From Paraburkholderia lacunae (GTDB lineage: Bacteria; Pseudomonadota; Gammaproteobacteria; Burkholderiales; Burkholderiaceae): a stretch of DNA of 64,000 nt. Below are positions 26,113 through 34,881 of this stretch, one piece after another. The first letter of the stretch is position 1; the number at the start of each line of letters is the position of its first letter. The stretch is from positions 16,961 to 80,960 of the forward strand of contig NZ_QHKS01000032.1 in NCBI RefSeq assembly GCF_003353175.1, written 5' to 3'. A program made the position numbers and the translations under genes. Under the pieces are notes generated by a model, which saw nothing but the letters and a program-made list of their open reading frames with translations, was not told where the DNA came from and ran no database searches.

Positions 26113-26175
26113 CGAAGCCGCTTACGTATAACTAAACAGAAAACTGCACGCCAGTGCCTTGGCATCGATTAAAAA

Positions 26176-26189
26176 TGTAAGCGCTAACA
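26176..26189. promoter_or_regulatory. LacI-type operator B
   Basis: An exact second copy of TGTAAGCGCTAACA, centre-to-centre 77 bp from operator A. Two identical sites this far apart suggest cooperative binding with a DNA loop, probably by the LacI-family regulator at 28735. Confidence 0.75.
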
Positions 26190-26237
26190 TCAATCCCGCC
26201 GCACCTCAACGCAAAACATGAAACGGAGACAACGATC

Positions 26238-27557
26238 ATGAGCGCAACCCCGAGCCACGAGCAGGCACCGCCGAGAATCCGCCGCGCCCAGATCGTGGCG
26301 CTCTCGCTGCTGATGGTGAGCGGCATCGTCAACTATATGGACCGCGGGACGCTCGCCGTCGCCAATCCGCTGATCCGCCATGACCTCGGCCTGTCGCTGG
26401 GTCAAATGGGGTTGCTGCTCTCCGCGTTCTCCTGGAGCTATGCGCTATTCCAGTTGCCGGTGGGCGGGCTCGTCGACCGGATCGGTCCGCGCAAGCTGCT
26501 CGGCATCGGCCTGATCGTCTGGTCGCTCGCGCAGGCCGCCGGCGGCTTCGTCTCGACCTTCGGCTGGTTCATCGCTGCGCGGATCATGCTCGGCATCGGC
26601 GAGGCCCCGCAGTTTCCGTCGGCGGCACGCGTGGTCAGCAACTGGTTTCCGCTGCGCGCACGCGGCAAGCCGACCGGCATCTTCAACTCGGCGTCCCCGC
26701 TCGGCACGGCACTCGCGCCGCTCTGCCTGTCGATCCTCGTCGTGCAGTTTCACTGGCGCTGGGCATTCATCGTGACGGGCATCGCCGGCCTGATCGTGGC
26801 GGCCGTCTGGCTCGCGGCCTATCGCGATCCCGCCAAGGCCACGATGAGCGCCGCCGAGCGCCACTATCTCGAAGGCGACGAAGCGGATCGCAAGCCGGCG
26901 CCTTCGGTGAGCTTCGCCGACTGGCGTGCGCTCTTTTCGCATGGAACGACGTGGGGCATGCTGATCGGCTTCTTCGGCTCGGTCTACCTGAACTGGGTGT
27001 ACCTCACCTGGCTGCCGGGCTACCTGACGATGGAGCGTCACATGAGCCTGATGCATACGGGCGTCGCGGCATCGGTGCCGTTCTTCTGCGGCTTTCTCGG
27101 CTCGCTCACGGCCGGCTGGTTCTCCGACCTCATCACGAGCCGAAGTGCGAGCCCGGTCGCAAGCCGCCGCAATGCGGTGGTGCTCGCGATGCTCGGCATG
27201 GTCGCCTTCACGATTCCGGCTGCACTCGTCGAGAGCAACACGATCGCGATCCTGTGCATCTCGGTGGTGATTTTCCTGGCCAACGCGGCATCCGCCAGCT
27301 CCTGGGCTCTCGCCACCGCCGCCGCTCCGCCGAATCGCGTCGGCTCGCTCGGCGCGATCCAGAATTTCGGCGGCTTTTTAGGCGGTGCGCTCGCGCCGAT
27401 CCTGACCGGCTACATCGCGCAGACCTGGTCGTTCGTGCCCGCACTGCTGACGGCTGCGGGCATCGCGTTCGTCGGCGCGATGAGCTATCTGCTGCTCGTG
27501 CGCAAGCCGATCGAGGACCAGCCCGCGCGCGCCGATACCGCGCGAGCGCCGGCGTGA
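26238..27557 (+). CDS. MFS transporter, anion:cation symporter family (sugar acid type)
   Basis: Twelve-helix major facilitator of 439 residues. It looks like the ACS group (GudP, ExuT, phthalate permeases), which imports organic anions such as glucarate or galactonate with protons. Visible signs: NYMDRGTLAVANPLIRHDLGL in helix 1, the loop motif GGLVDRIGPRKLLG, and GIGEAPQFPSAARVVSNWFP in helix 4, which is typical of this family. The start has an AAACGGAGA site upstream. It is followed after 47 bp by a DHDPS-family gene and preceded by two LacI operators, so it is probably a substrate-induced import gene. The exact substrate is not determinable. Confidence 0.9.
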   Translation: MSATPSHEQAPPRIRRAQIVALSLLMVSGIVNYMDRGTLAVANPLIRHDLGLSLGQMGLLLSAFSWSYALFQLPVGGLVDRIGPRKLLGIGLIVWSLAQAAGGFVSTFGWFIAARIMLGIGEAPQFPSAARVVSNWFPLRARGKPTGIFNSASPLGTALAPLCLSILVVQFHWRWAFIVTGIAGLIVAAVWLAAYRDPAKATMSAAERHYLEGDEADRKPAPSVSFADWRALFSHGTTWGMLIGFFGSVYLNWVYLTWLPGYLTMERHMSLMHTGVAASVPFFCGFLGSLTAGWFSDLITSRSASPVASRRNAVVLAMLGMVAFTIPAALVESNTIAILCISVVIFLANAASASSWALATAAAPPNRVGSLGAIQNFGGFLGGALAPILTGYIAQTWSFVPALLTAAGIAFVGAMSYLLLVRKPIEDQPARADTARAPA

Positions 27558-27604
27558 CCTCGGTGCGCGTGCCAACCCATACGAACCTTTTCCGGAAGAT
27601 GAAC

Positions 27605-28564
27605 ATGACGACCTCTACGCACACCGCCACTTCAATCGAAGGCATCGTCCCCGTGATGCTGACCCCGTTCGACGCCTCCGGCGCGATCGACTACGCCGGG
27701 CTCGAACGCCTGATCGAGTGGTATATCGCGCACGGCTCCGACGCGCTGTTCGCCGTCGCGCAATCGAGCGAGATGCAGTTCCTGAGCCTCGCCGAACGCG
27801 GCGCGCTGGGTCGCTTCGTGGTCGAGAAAGTGGCGGGCCGCATTCCCGTCGTGGTGTCGGGCCACATCAGCGACGACCCCGACGCCCAGGCCGAAGAGCT
27901 CAACGTCGCCGCGGGCACAGGAGCCCAGGGCATCGTGCTCGTGACCAACCGGCTCGACCCGAAACGCGAGGGCACGGAGGTTTTCGCCGCGAATCTCAAG
28001 CGGCTCCTCGCGCGCCTTCCGTCGGACATGCCGCTCGGTCTGTACGAATGCCCGGCGCCGTACCGGCGGCTTCTCTCCGACGACGAACTGAAGCTATGCA
28101 TCGATACCGGCCGCTTCATCATGCTGAAGGACGTGAGCTGCGATCTCGATACCGTCAAGCGCCGCGTCGCGCTCGCGCAGGGTTCGCCGCTGAAGATCCT
28201 GAACGCCAACGCGGCAATCGCGTGGGACGCGATGAAGGCCGGCTCGGCAGGCTTTAACGGCGTGTTCACGAACTTCCACCCTGACCTGTACAAGTGGCTG
28301 CGCAACGATGCCGCCCAGGACCCGGCGCTTGCCGAAGAACTGGCGACGTTTCTCGTGCTCGCCGCGGTATCCGAGGCGCTCGGCTATCCGGCGCTCGCCA
28401 AGATCTACCACCAGCGCATCGGCACCTTCGGCTCGATTCGCTGCCGCGTGATCGACTATGATGTGCGCGAACGCTTCTGGGCGCTCGACGCCGTGCTCGA
28501 CAAGATCGTCGCCGGCACCGAGCATTTCCGCGCGCGCATCGCCTCGCCCGGCGCGGGCTGCTAG
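27605..28564 (+). CDS. dihydrodipicolinate synthase/N-acetylneuraminate lyase family protein
   Basis: Class I aldolase-type TIM barrel of 319 residues. The start at 27605 has GGAAG 6 bases upstream; an ATG 6 bases earlier is also possible. Family features are present: GIVPVMLTPFD at the N-terminus, the Schiff-base lysine Lys175 in FIMLKDVSCD, and the catalytic tyrosine Tyr147 in LGLYECPAPY. By family it cleaves or dehydrates a 2-oxo sugar acid, giving pyruvate or an oxo acid. Its place between a sugar-acid-type transporter and a LacI regulator argues for catabolism rather than lysine synthesis. I cannot assign the substrate. Confidence 0.9.
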   Translation: MTTSTHTATSIEGIVPVMLTPFDASGAIDYAGLERLIEWYIAHGSDALFAVAQSSEMQFLSLAERGALGRFVVEKVAGRIPVVVSGHISDDPDAQAEELNVAAGTGAQGIVLVTNRLDPKREGTEVFAANLKRLLARLPSDMPLGLYECPAPYRRLLSDDELKLCIDTGRFIMLKDVSCDLDTVKRRVALAQGSPLKILNANAAIAWDAMKAGSAGFNGVFTNFHPDLYKWLRNDAAQDPALAEELATFLVLAAVSEALGYPALAKIYHQRIGTFGSIRCRVIDYDVRERFWALDAVLDKIVAGTEHFRARIASPGAGC

Positions 28565-28734
28565 ATTCGCGGGCGTCTCCCGACAGGGCTTCGCGATGAC
28601 CGGAACGTCTGTGCCGACGGCCGTGCTCGCTCACGCTTCGCACGCGCCCGCGGCGGTAAGATGGCGGGCGTTGCTTCATTGACCCGCCACTCATTGGCCA
28701 CTCACACGCCACTTAGCCTCTGCTTGCCGACCCG

Positions 28735-29811
28735 ATGCCCGATTCCTTCGACCCGCCTCCCGCCGCCCGGACCCCGACAAGCCGTGCCCGCCGCAACACG
28801 GGGCGCACCGTGCTGTCCGACGTCGCGAGGCTCGCGGGGGTATCGACGGCGACTGTGTCGCGTGTGTACAACGAGCCGGGCAAGGTCTCGGAAAACGTAC
28901 GCGAGCGCGTCGAGCATGCCGCGCTCACGCTCAACTGGTTTCCGAATGCGGCGGGACGCGCCCTCGCCTCCACGCGCAGCCACATTGCCGGCATCATCAT
29001 TCCGACGCTCGACGACCAGGTGTTCGCCTCGCAGGTGAGCGGTATGCAGGCGGCGTTCGCCGCACGCGGCATCACCCTCGTGCTCGGCTGTTCGAACTAC
29101 GATCCCGCGCAGGCGCTCGTGCAGGTGCGCGCGATGCTCGCGCGCGGCGTCGAGGCGATGGCCATCGTGGGCGAGGCGCACCCGGCCGAACTGTTCGATG
29201 CATTGCGGCTCTATCGCGTGCCCTATGCGGTCACGTATGCGTATCGCGAGGGCAGTCCGCACGACTGCATCGGCTTCGACAATCACGCGGCCTACACGGA
29301 GATCACCGAGCATCTGCTCGGCCTCGGGCACCGCTCGTTTGCGGTGTGCATCCAGCCGACGCGCGACAACGACCGCGTGCAGGCGCGCCTCGCGGGCATC
29401 CGCGCGACGCTCGAACGCCACGGTCTCGCCGTACGGCCGGAGCACATGTTCGAAGGCGAATCGACGATCGGCTTCGGGCGGCGCAGCCTGCGCTCGATCT
29501 GGCAGTTGCCGGGCGAGCGCCCCAGCGCGATCATCTGCGGCAACGATCACATCGCGCTCGGCGTGCTGCGCGAGGCGGAGGAACTGGGTATCGCGATTCC
29601 CGGCGAATTGTCCGTGACGGGCTTCGACGATCTCGCGATCGCGAAGGAGATGCACCCGGCGCTGACGACGATGCGCGTCGACACGGCCGAGATCGGCCGG
29701 CTTGCGGCACAGCACCTGCTCGACGCGCTCGACGGCAAACGGCCGCAACACGGACATGAGGTGCGTGCACTATTGCAGGTGCGGCAGTCGACAGGACCGT
29801 GCCCGGGATAG
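28735..29811 (+). CDS. LacI/GalR-family transcriptional repressor
   Basis: A 358-residue regulator. After a basic N-terminal extension the helix-turn-helix reads TVLSDVARLAGVSTATVSRVYNEPGKVSENVRERV (in pieces: residues about 25-60), with the hinge helix around NAAGRALAS. The periplasmic-binding-like effector domain follows (SHIAGIIIPTLDDQVFASQ ... ERPSAIICGNDHIALGVL ... LSVTGFDDLAIAKEM). It most likely binds the two TGTAAGCGCTAACA operators and releases them when the transported sugar acid or a product is present. It lies 170 bp downstream of the lyase gene and may have its own promoter. Confidence 0.93.
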   Translation: MPDSFDPPPAARTPTSRARRNTGRTVLSDVARLAGVSTATVSRVYNEPGKVSENVRERVEHAALTLNWFPNAAGRALASTRSHIAGIIIPTLDDQVFASQVSGMQAAFAARGITLVLGCSNYDPAQALVQVRAMLARGVEAMAIVGEAHPAELFDALRLYRVPYAVTYAYREGSPHDCIGFDNHAAYTEITEHLLGLGHRSFAVCIQPTRDNDRVQARLAGIRATLERHGLAVRPEHMFEGESTIGFGRRSLRSIWQLPGERPSAIICGNDHIALGVLREAEELGIAIPGELSVTGFDDLAIAKEMHPALTTMRVDTAEIGRLAAQHLLDALDGKRPQHGHEVRALLQVRQSTGPCPG

Positions 29812-30222
29812 CTTCTCCGCGCTCGCGGCTGCCGGTGGCGGAATTTGCAGAAACAGGTAGCGAATGAACGCGCTCCGCCGGCCTCGCCGCAACCTGGAAA
29901 GGCATGGATTGTTCTTGAAAAACAGCGATTTAATAAACTTGCCGCCTCGGTCCGCGCCCAGGGATATCCCCTACAAATTGCGCCAAACCGCCCGCCAACT
30001 AACAAATATGTCCTGATTCGACTGAAGGATGGCGTTTTCGCGCGCTATCCGGCGCATTCGGTCGACAAAGAGCGGTGTTACGCTGATCAGGCAGCCTGGA
30101 CGTTCATCCGCGGCCTTTCAGCGGCAGGTTCGGCTGCCATGAGACATGCCTGCGAAATATCCGCGAAGCGCGGCGGCGCAACTGCCCGCGATCGCCGAAA
30201 CATCGCTGTGGGAGCGTCTGCG
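29812..30222. other. intergenic gap, nothing recognised
   Basis: 411 bp with lower GC in the middle (29890-30080). An open frame continues upstream of the next gene's ATG through much of this stretch, but it lacks a ribosome binding site and its sequence is not protein-like. Probably promoter region. Confidence 0.45.
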
Positions 30223-30831
30223 ATGAAACCAAGAATATCTACCGGTTTGACGCTGCTGTTGCTGCTGTTAGTCAGCAGTGCTGCTCAAGCGTGGATGCCG
30301 GTGGTCTATCCGATTCGAAGTCAGAGTCCGTATCAGCGCAGCATCGACACGTCGATGTGCTTTGCCACCGCCAACCGTCAGTCGAAAGTCAACATCGCCC
30401 ACGAATCGCAATTGCCGCCGCGCAAACCCGCGGCGTCGAAATCCACGTCGACGGGGACTCCGTCGCGGCCTCCGTTACCCCCCAGCAGCTTTTCTGCGAT
30501 GCCGATGAGCGCGAGCATGCCTACTGCCGCGTCGGCGCCGGCGGCAAACGCGCCTGCAGCGAGCGCTGCAACGGCGACGGCGGCGACGGCGGCATCGGGC
30601 ACCACTGCGGCGACCACGACGACCACCACCGCGGCTTCGGCTGCGACAGCGGCATCGTCAAGCAGCGCGAAGAGCGGCGCCTCGGAGACGGCGGCGGCCA
30701 GTGCACCACAGACGGCCCAAGGGTCCGATGTGAAGCTGCCGCCGCTGCCGGCGCCCGAACCGCCGATGACACGGTACTGGGCGGCCTATGGGGCATGCAT
30801 GCAAGCGCGGGGTTACGTCGTCATGCAGTAA
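30223..30831 (+). CDS. exported low-complexity protein
   Basis: Predicted 202-residue secreted protein. I chose the ATG with GGGAG 8 bases upstream, which starts a clean signal peptide (MKPRISTGLTLLLLLLVSS, cleavage after AQA). The first mature part (residues 24-60) has one Cys; the centre (about 80-155) is almost only Ala, Thr and Ser; the last 30 residues are proline-rich and end with a short conserved-looking tail, TRYWAAYGACMQARGYVVMQ. That tail resembles the C-terminus of small envelope proteins whose role is unknown. It may pair with the next gene, 73 bp downstream. No function assigned. Confidence 0.7.
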   Translation: MKPRISTGLTLLLLLLVSSAAQAWMPVVYPIRSQSPYQRSIDTSMCFATANRQSKVNIAHESQLPPRKPAASKSTSTGTPSRPPLPPSSFSAMPMSASMPTAASAPAANAPAASAATATAATAASGTTAATTTTTTAASAATAASSSSAKSGASETAAASAPQTAQGSDVKLPPLPAPEPPMTRYWAAYGACMQARGYVVMQ

Positions 30832-30904
30832 TCCCTGTTGCAGCCTCGTTGCTGTGCCCTGTTCTTTCTGACCGCGGCGCCGGAAGTCGACGCCCGTTTG
30901 CGAC

Positions 30905-31915
30905 ATGGCAATGCTTAGCGACATCACCTCCGATCAGCACGATTTCCCCCGCTGCGGGCTCTGCGGAGCGCTGCTAGCCGGACGCTTCACGGCCTGCCCT
31001 TCATGTCATGCGCGCTCAATCAATGCACTCGACGTGCTTCCGTCACAGGCTTCGTCCAGCACGTCGTCGTCCACCGGAATTGCGCTGGGCCCAACCCGGC
31101 CGATGCCTGTCACGCGACTGCCGCTGCCGAAGCCGTGGAGTCCGTCCTCGAGGGCCGTGCGCGATTCGTTCTACCTCACCTGCGAGTACGAACCGACGGC
31201 CACCGTAGCCAGCCATCGAAGACTGCGCCGGCAGGCAGCCCTCGGCATCCTCTCTCTGCTGCTGGCATCCGTCGCGTATCTGGGCTTCATCAGACAGAGC
31301 AGCGACTCGGATAACAGCGCCCCGGCGGTATCCGGCAGAGTGATGGTTCAGAAAGCGAAGCCGCCTGTTGCCATGGCACAGCGGCCCGCCGCCGTGGCGC
31401 CGCCGGCTCCACGTCATGTGGCAACAGCGGTGGCAACTGCGGCGGCAGCTGCAGCGGCAGTTGCAGCACCCGTTGCAACGGCAGCAGCGGCGCCGCCCGA
31501 TGTGAAGCGCGCCGTCAGCAAACCGGACAAACCGCGCGTCGACGTTTCGAAGCATCTCCGCGCCGCGCGCGCCGATCTGCAAAAGAGCAATTTGGCGGCG
31601 ACCAAAGCAAGGCTCTCGGCGGCCATCGCCGCCCAACCGGGCAACCCCCACGCGTTGCGCATGCGCTCCACGCTGAGCGAGCGCGAACAGCAGCGCGACT
31701 CGTTGCTCAGCGTCGCGCGAGGCTGCGAATACATCGAACAATGGTCATGCGTCTCGCACAACGCGGGCAACGCGCTACTCGTCGATTCGAGCAGCGCAGA
31801 AGCGAAGCGCCTCGTCGAGCGCGCCATGCGGGAGTCGGAAGTCGCGAGCGTCGTGACGGCCGAGCCTGCGCCCGCCCCGTCGCATGAGGAGAACAACCCG
31901 GCAACCCATCATTGA
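30905..31915 (+). CDS. zinc-ribbon membrane protein with Ala-rich linker
   Basis: Predicted 336-residue inner-membrane protein. Residues 17-34 carry two Cys pairs (CGLCG and CPSC) spaced as in a zinc ribbon, on the cytoplasmic side. One membrane helix follows near residue 112-130 (ALGILSLLLASVAYLGFI), then a long Ala/Val/Pro-rich linker and a helical C-terminal domain (VDVSKHLRAARADLQKSNL onwards) reminiscent of a tetratricopeptide-like pair. It resembles zinc-ribbon-plus-TM proteins that serve as scaffolds. An ATG two codons downstream is also possible. The stop codon lies in the first unit of an 11-bp tandem repeat. Confidence 0.75.
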   Translation: MAMLSDITSDQHDFPRCGLCGALLAGRFTACPSCHARSINALDVLPSQASSSTSSSTGIALGPTRPMPVTRLPLPKPWSPSSRAVRDSFYLTCEYEPTATVASHRRLRRQAALGILSLLLASVAYLGFIRQSSDSDNSAPAVSGRVMVQKAKPPVAMAQRPAAVAPPAPRHVATAVATAAAAAAAVAAPVATAAAAPPDVKRAVSKPDKPRVDVSKHLRAARADLQKSNLAATKARLSAAIAAQPGNPHALRMRSTLSEREQQRDSLLSVARGCEYIEQWSCVSHNAGNALLVDSSSAEAKRLVERAMRESEVASVVTAEPAPAPSHEENNPATHH

Positions 31916-31942
31916 ACCGGCATTGAACCGCGTCTGAACGAG
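31910..31942 (+). repeat. stop-codon tandem repeat, 11-bp unit
   Basis: CATTGAACCGG, CATTGAACCGC and a diverged GTCTGAACGAG follow one another. The TGA of the first unit is the stop codon of the zinc-ribbon gene; the later units keep TGA, each shifted to another reading frame. Confidence 0.8.
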
Positions 31943-31981
31943 CGATCCAGCCAGGACTGCCGGCGGGCCCGGCCGCCTTGA

Positions 31982-32229
31982 GCGAACTACTGGACCGTTG
32001 GCCATTACCGCGCCACTACCTGGCCACTACCGGGCACGAATGCGCCGCTGCCAAGCCACTGCCAGGCCACTACCGGAGCACTGCCAGGGCACTACTGGGC
32101 ACTACTGGGCACTACTGGGCACTACTGGGCACTACTGGGCACTACTGGGCCACTGCCAAGCCACTGCCAAGCCACTGCAAAGCCACTACCCGGCCACTAC
32201 TGAGCCACTACCAAGCCACTACCGGGCCG
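31982..32229 (-). repeat. 10/11-bp tandem array starting at a stop codon
   Basis: About 21 units. Read in the direction of the glycosyltransferase gene, 11-bp units of the form CYYGGTAGTGG lie at both ends, with six exact 10-bp units CCCAGTAGTG in the middle (about 32090-32150). The first unit contains the TAG stop codon of that gene. Most units keep TAG or CAG. There are no unique spacers, so it is not a CRISPR array. Open frames through it encode only repeat peptides. Confidence 0.92.
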
Positions 32230-33295
32230 GCACAGCAAGACACACTTGATGCGCAATCGCCCGGTAACGGGCGGCGGTATCCCTGAGCGTCAGGCCGGCG
32301 AGCGAGCGTTGCGCGCGCGCCTGCCCCAGCGCAAGGACAATGGCGTCGGCATAGCTTTGCACGTTGTCGGTATCGACAAGCTGGACACACGGATAGCCGT
32401 TCGCGAATGCAAACGACGGAATCGTGCTGGCAACGATCGGAATGCCCGAAGCCAGCGCTTCAAGAAACGCCACGCTGTGCGCCTCGGAGCGCGACGGCAT
32501 GGCGAACACGCTCGACTCCGACAGCACGCTCGCCACATCGGTGCGCGGCCCGGCAACCACGACACGGTCCGCCAGACCCAACTGGCCCACCAGCTCGATG
32601 ACCGCACGCTGATAGCCGGGATCTTCAACCACGCCGTACAACATCAGGCGCGCGTCTTTCACCTGCTTGAGCACCTCGCTGAAGGCGCGCACCGTCAGAA
32701 GCTGATTCTTCACCGACGCATACCTGCCGATCTGCACGATCTGCGGCGCGCGGCCGCTGCGTTCCACACCGTCGGTGAAGACGAACCGTGCGAGGTCCAC
32801 GCCGTTGGGAACGACCGTCATCGACGGATGCGGTCCGATGGCCTGCGCGTAGTCCGTCACGCCCTGCTGCGACACACCGATCACGGCCCGGGCACGTCCT
32901 GAGAGGATGTGTTCGACGCGCCGGAACAGCGGGCGCTCGAAGTCGTTGGTCGCCGAATGCATGACATAGACGACCGGCACGCGAAGCGGCAACGCGCGAG
33001 CGTAGAACGACGGAATCGTGGCGTGCGCGAAAATCACGTCCGGACGGAAGCTGCGCACCGTGAAAAACAGATTCCACAGCTTGCGGGCCGCGCGATGCCG
33101 CCGCAGCGGAAACCCGCACAGCACGCCGTGTTTCTGGAGTTCGTCCCGCAGCGGCATGAATTCCGCATGCGACGGCAACAGCGACGCGACGCACACCGCC
33201 ATGCCGTCGGCGCGCTGATCGATGGCGAGATCCTTCGCGAGAACTTCGGCGCCGGACAGCCGCGGCGCCAGAACGAGATGAAGGACGCGCATCAT
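32219..33295 (-). CDS. glycosyltransferase, family 4 (GT-B), EPS cluster
   Basis: A 358-residue retaining-type GT-B enzyme expected to add one sugar to the lipid-linked EPS repeat unit at the cytoplasmic membrane face. N-terminal Rossmann half: RVLHLVLAPRLSGAEVLAKD; C-terminal donor-binding half: VGQLGLADRVVVAGPRTDV and the acidic motif SRSEAHSVAFLEALASG (E-x7-E). The start overlaps the flippase stop (ATGA), so the two are translationally coupled; an ATG one codon later is equally possible. It is colinear over its whole length with the glycosyltransferase at 62781, which points to an old duplication. Its stop codon begins a long tandem repeat. Sugar specificity unknown. Confidence 0.9.
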   Translation of the reverse strand: MMRVLHLVLAPRLSGAEVLAKDLAIDQRADGMAVCVASLLPSHAEFMPLRDELQKHGVLCGFPLRRHRAARKLWNLFFTVRSFRPDVIFAHATIPSFYARALPLRVPVVYVMHSATNDFERPLFRRVEHILSGRARAVIGVSQQGVTDYAQAIGPHPSMTVVPNGVDLARFVFTDGVERSGRAPQIVQIGRYASVKNQLLTVRAFSEVLKQVKDARLMLYGVVEDPGYQRAVIELVGQLGLADRVVVAGPRTDVASVLSESSVFAMPSRSEAHSVAFLEALASGIPIVASTIPSFAFANGYPCVQLVDTDNVQSYADAIVLALGQARAQRSLAGLTLRDTAARYRAIAHQVCLAVPAR

Positions 33296-34545
33296 GAGGC
33301 CCTTGCAGTCAGCGTTCGACACAGCATCCATGTCGCCGCGCAACCCAGACCGAGCGTCATCGACCACGCGATCCCCGTGACACCCCACCAGTGCGTCGCA
33401 AGAGGCGCGCTCACCAGCAGCACCACGACCTGAATCGCCGATGCGTGCACGGTCGCCTTCGCGTCGCCCACCGCGCGCAGATACGCGACCAGCACCGCGA
33501 TCAACGCGCCGATCGCCATGTTGATCGCGAGGATTCTGAACAGCGGCACCGCGGGCAGCCACGCCGGACCGAGAATCAGCGAGAACAGCGGCTCGGCAAT
33601 CAGCCTCAGCACTTCCACGAATCCCGCCAGACCCAGCGCGATCACCAGAAGATAGAGCTTGATCAGCCGCGACGCGCCGTGCGGATTCCTGCGATGATGC
33701 GCCGCGAACGTCGGGAACAGGTATTGCGACATGGCGATCGCGGCGTCCGCCAGCAGCATCTGCGCGAGGCGCGACGACATCTGATAGCTGCCCAGTTGCG
33801 TCGGCCCGAGCAGCTTGCCGACGACCACCTTGTCGAACTGATTCAGCAGCAGATTGATGACGCTGCTCGCCCAGATCCAGCGGCTGAAGCCGACGTAGTG
33901 ACCGATGCCCGACCACACGGCGCGCACCGGTGGGCGCGGCTTCATCGTGAGCCACGTGAGCGTGCTTTTCAGCGTTTCGCCGGCCACCAGGCCGAGCAGC
34001 ACCGAGGCCGCTCCGGCACCGAAATACGCAAGGGCGAGCCCGGCCGAACAATCGACGAACGCCGCCGCCACTTCGACACCGGCAATCTGCTGGAAGCGCC
34101 GCTCGCGCTGCACGACGAAGTAAGCGGGGGAAGCCAGGCCGCGCAACAGCGGCAGCGTCGCGGCGAGCTGCAGCAACACCAGCGAGCCGTCGAGGTGAAA
34201 CTGGCTGCCCAGCACCGGCGCCAGCGCGACCAGCAGCAGCGAAATGAGCACACCGCGCGCCGTCAGCGTCGTCCATACCGCGCCGAGTTGCGAACGGGTC
34301 GGCGGAAGTTCGCCTTGAATGACCGCCTGCGCGAGGCCGGTGTCCGACAGCGCCTCGGCGATCGCGACTGCAAGCAGCGCCACGCTCACGCTGCCGATCG
34401 CCGCCGGTCCGAGCATCCGGCCAATCGCAAGAAACTTGATCGCGACCAGTCCACGCACGACGAACTGCTGCAGCAGCACCCAAGTCGCCGCACTCGCGCC
34501 GAAACTGGTCGCCATCGAAAGCGCCGGAAGCCTGGTCGCCCGCAA
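33292..34545 (-). CDS. polysaccharide flippase (Wzx-like, MATE/MVF superfamily)
   Basis: Predicted 12-14-helix inner-membrane transporter that moves lipid-linked EPS repeat units to the periplasmic face. Family-like features are the amphipathic N-terminus with LLQQFVVRG, the FLAIGRMLGPAAIG segment after helix 1, and LNQFDKVVVGKLLGPTQLGSY in the middle, all typical of oligosaccharide flippases. The start is uncertain. I prefer a TTG at 34545 because GGAGAA lies 5 bases upstream; alternatives are ATGs at 34515 (shorter) and 34629 (longer), both with weak sites. Its stop overlaps the next glycosyltransferase. It is divergent from the gene at 34882. Confidence 0.85.
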   Translation of the reverse strand: MRATRLPALSMATSFGASAATWVLLQQFVVRGLVAIKFLAIGRMLGPAAIGSVSVALLAVAIAEALSDTGLAQAVIQGELPPTRSQLGAVWTTLTARGVLISLLLVALAPVLGSQFHLDGSLVLLQLAATLPLLRGLASPAYFVVQRERRFQQIAGVEVAAAFVDCSAGLALAYFGAGAASVLLGLVAGETLKSTLTWLTMKPRPPVRAVWSGIGHYVGFSRWIWASSVINLLLNQFDKVVVGKLLGPTQLGSYQMSSRLAQMLLADAAIAMSQYLFPTFAAHHRRNPHGASRLIKLYLLVIALGLAGFVEVLRLIAEPLFSLILGPAWLPAVPLFRILAINMAIGALIAVLVAYLRAVGDAKATVHASAIQVVVLLVSAPLATHWWGVTGIAWSMTLGLGCAATWMLCRTLTARAS

Positions 34546-34881
34546 GCTGTTTCTCCGTGGAATCGGAACGGCGCTGAATCCGGCCAAGCAACGATTCAAC
34601 GGAATCGCTGCGATGTGCCGCCGGCGCATAATCAGTGAGGTGCACCAGCCAGGCTGGCGACGTTTTCATCGAACTCCATTCAGGACCTTACCGCGAGAGA
34701 ATCGGCGACAACCGCCATCAGCTAGGCCGCTTCAGCCGAAGCTATTGCGCTCTGGTACGTTGACCCACAAATCGGATCAGATTGACGGGTCCCCTCGCGC
34801 CGGCGATGCTAACGTTGATCCGCCAACGATCCGCGAGAGGATGCGCGCGAGCCGCCGTCCTGGCGCTTTTCCACAACGCAC

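Noticed and set aside
31982..32229. CRISPR array
   Set aside because: Units of 10-11 bp follow each other with no spacers and no cas genes; it is a plain tandem repeat.
31998..32286. Small proteins encoded by the tandem repeat
   Set aside because: Open frames there exist only because the repeat lacks stops on the plus strand; products are simple repeat peptides with no ribosome binding site.
33296..34669. N-terminal extension of the glycosyltransferase frame across the flippase gene
   Set aside because: The extension is Arg/Asp/Gly-rich shadow sequence. The true start overlaps the flippase stop as ATGA.
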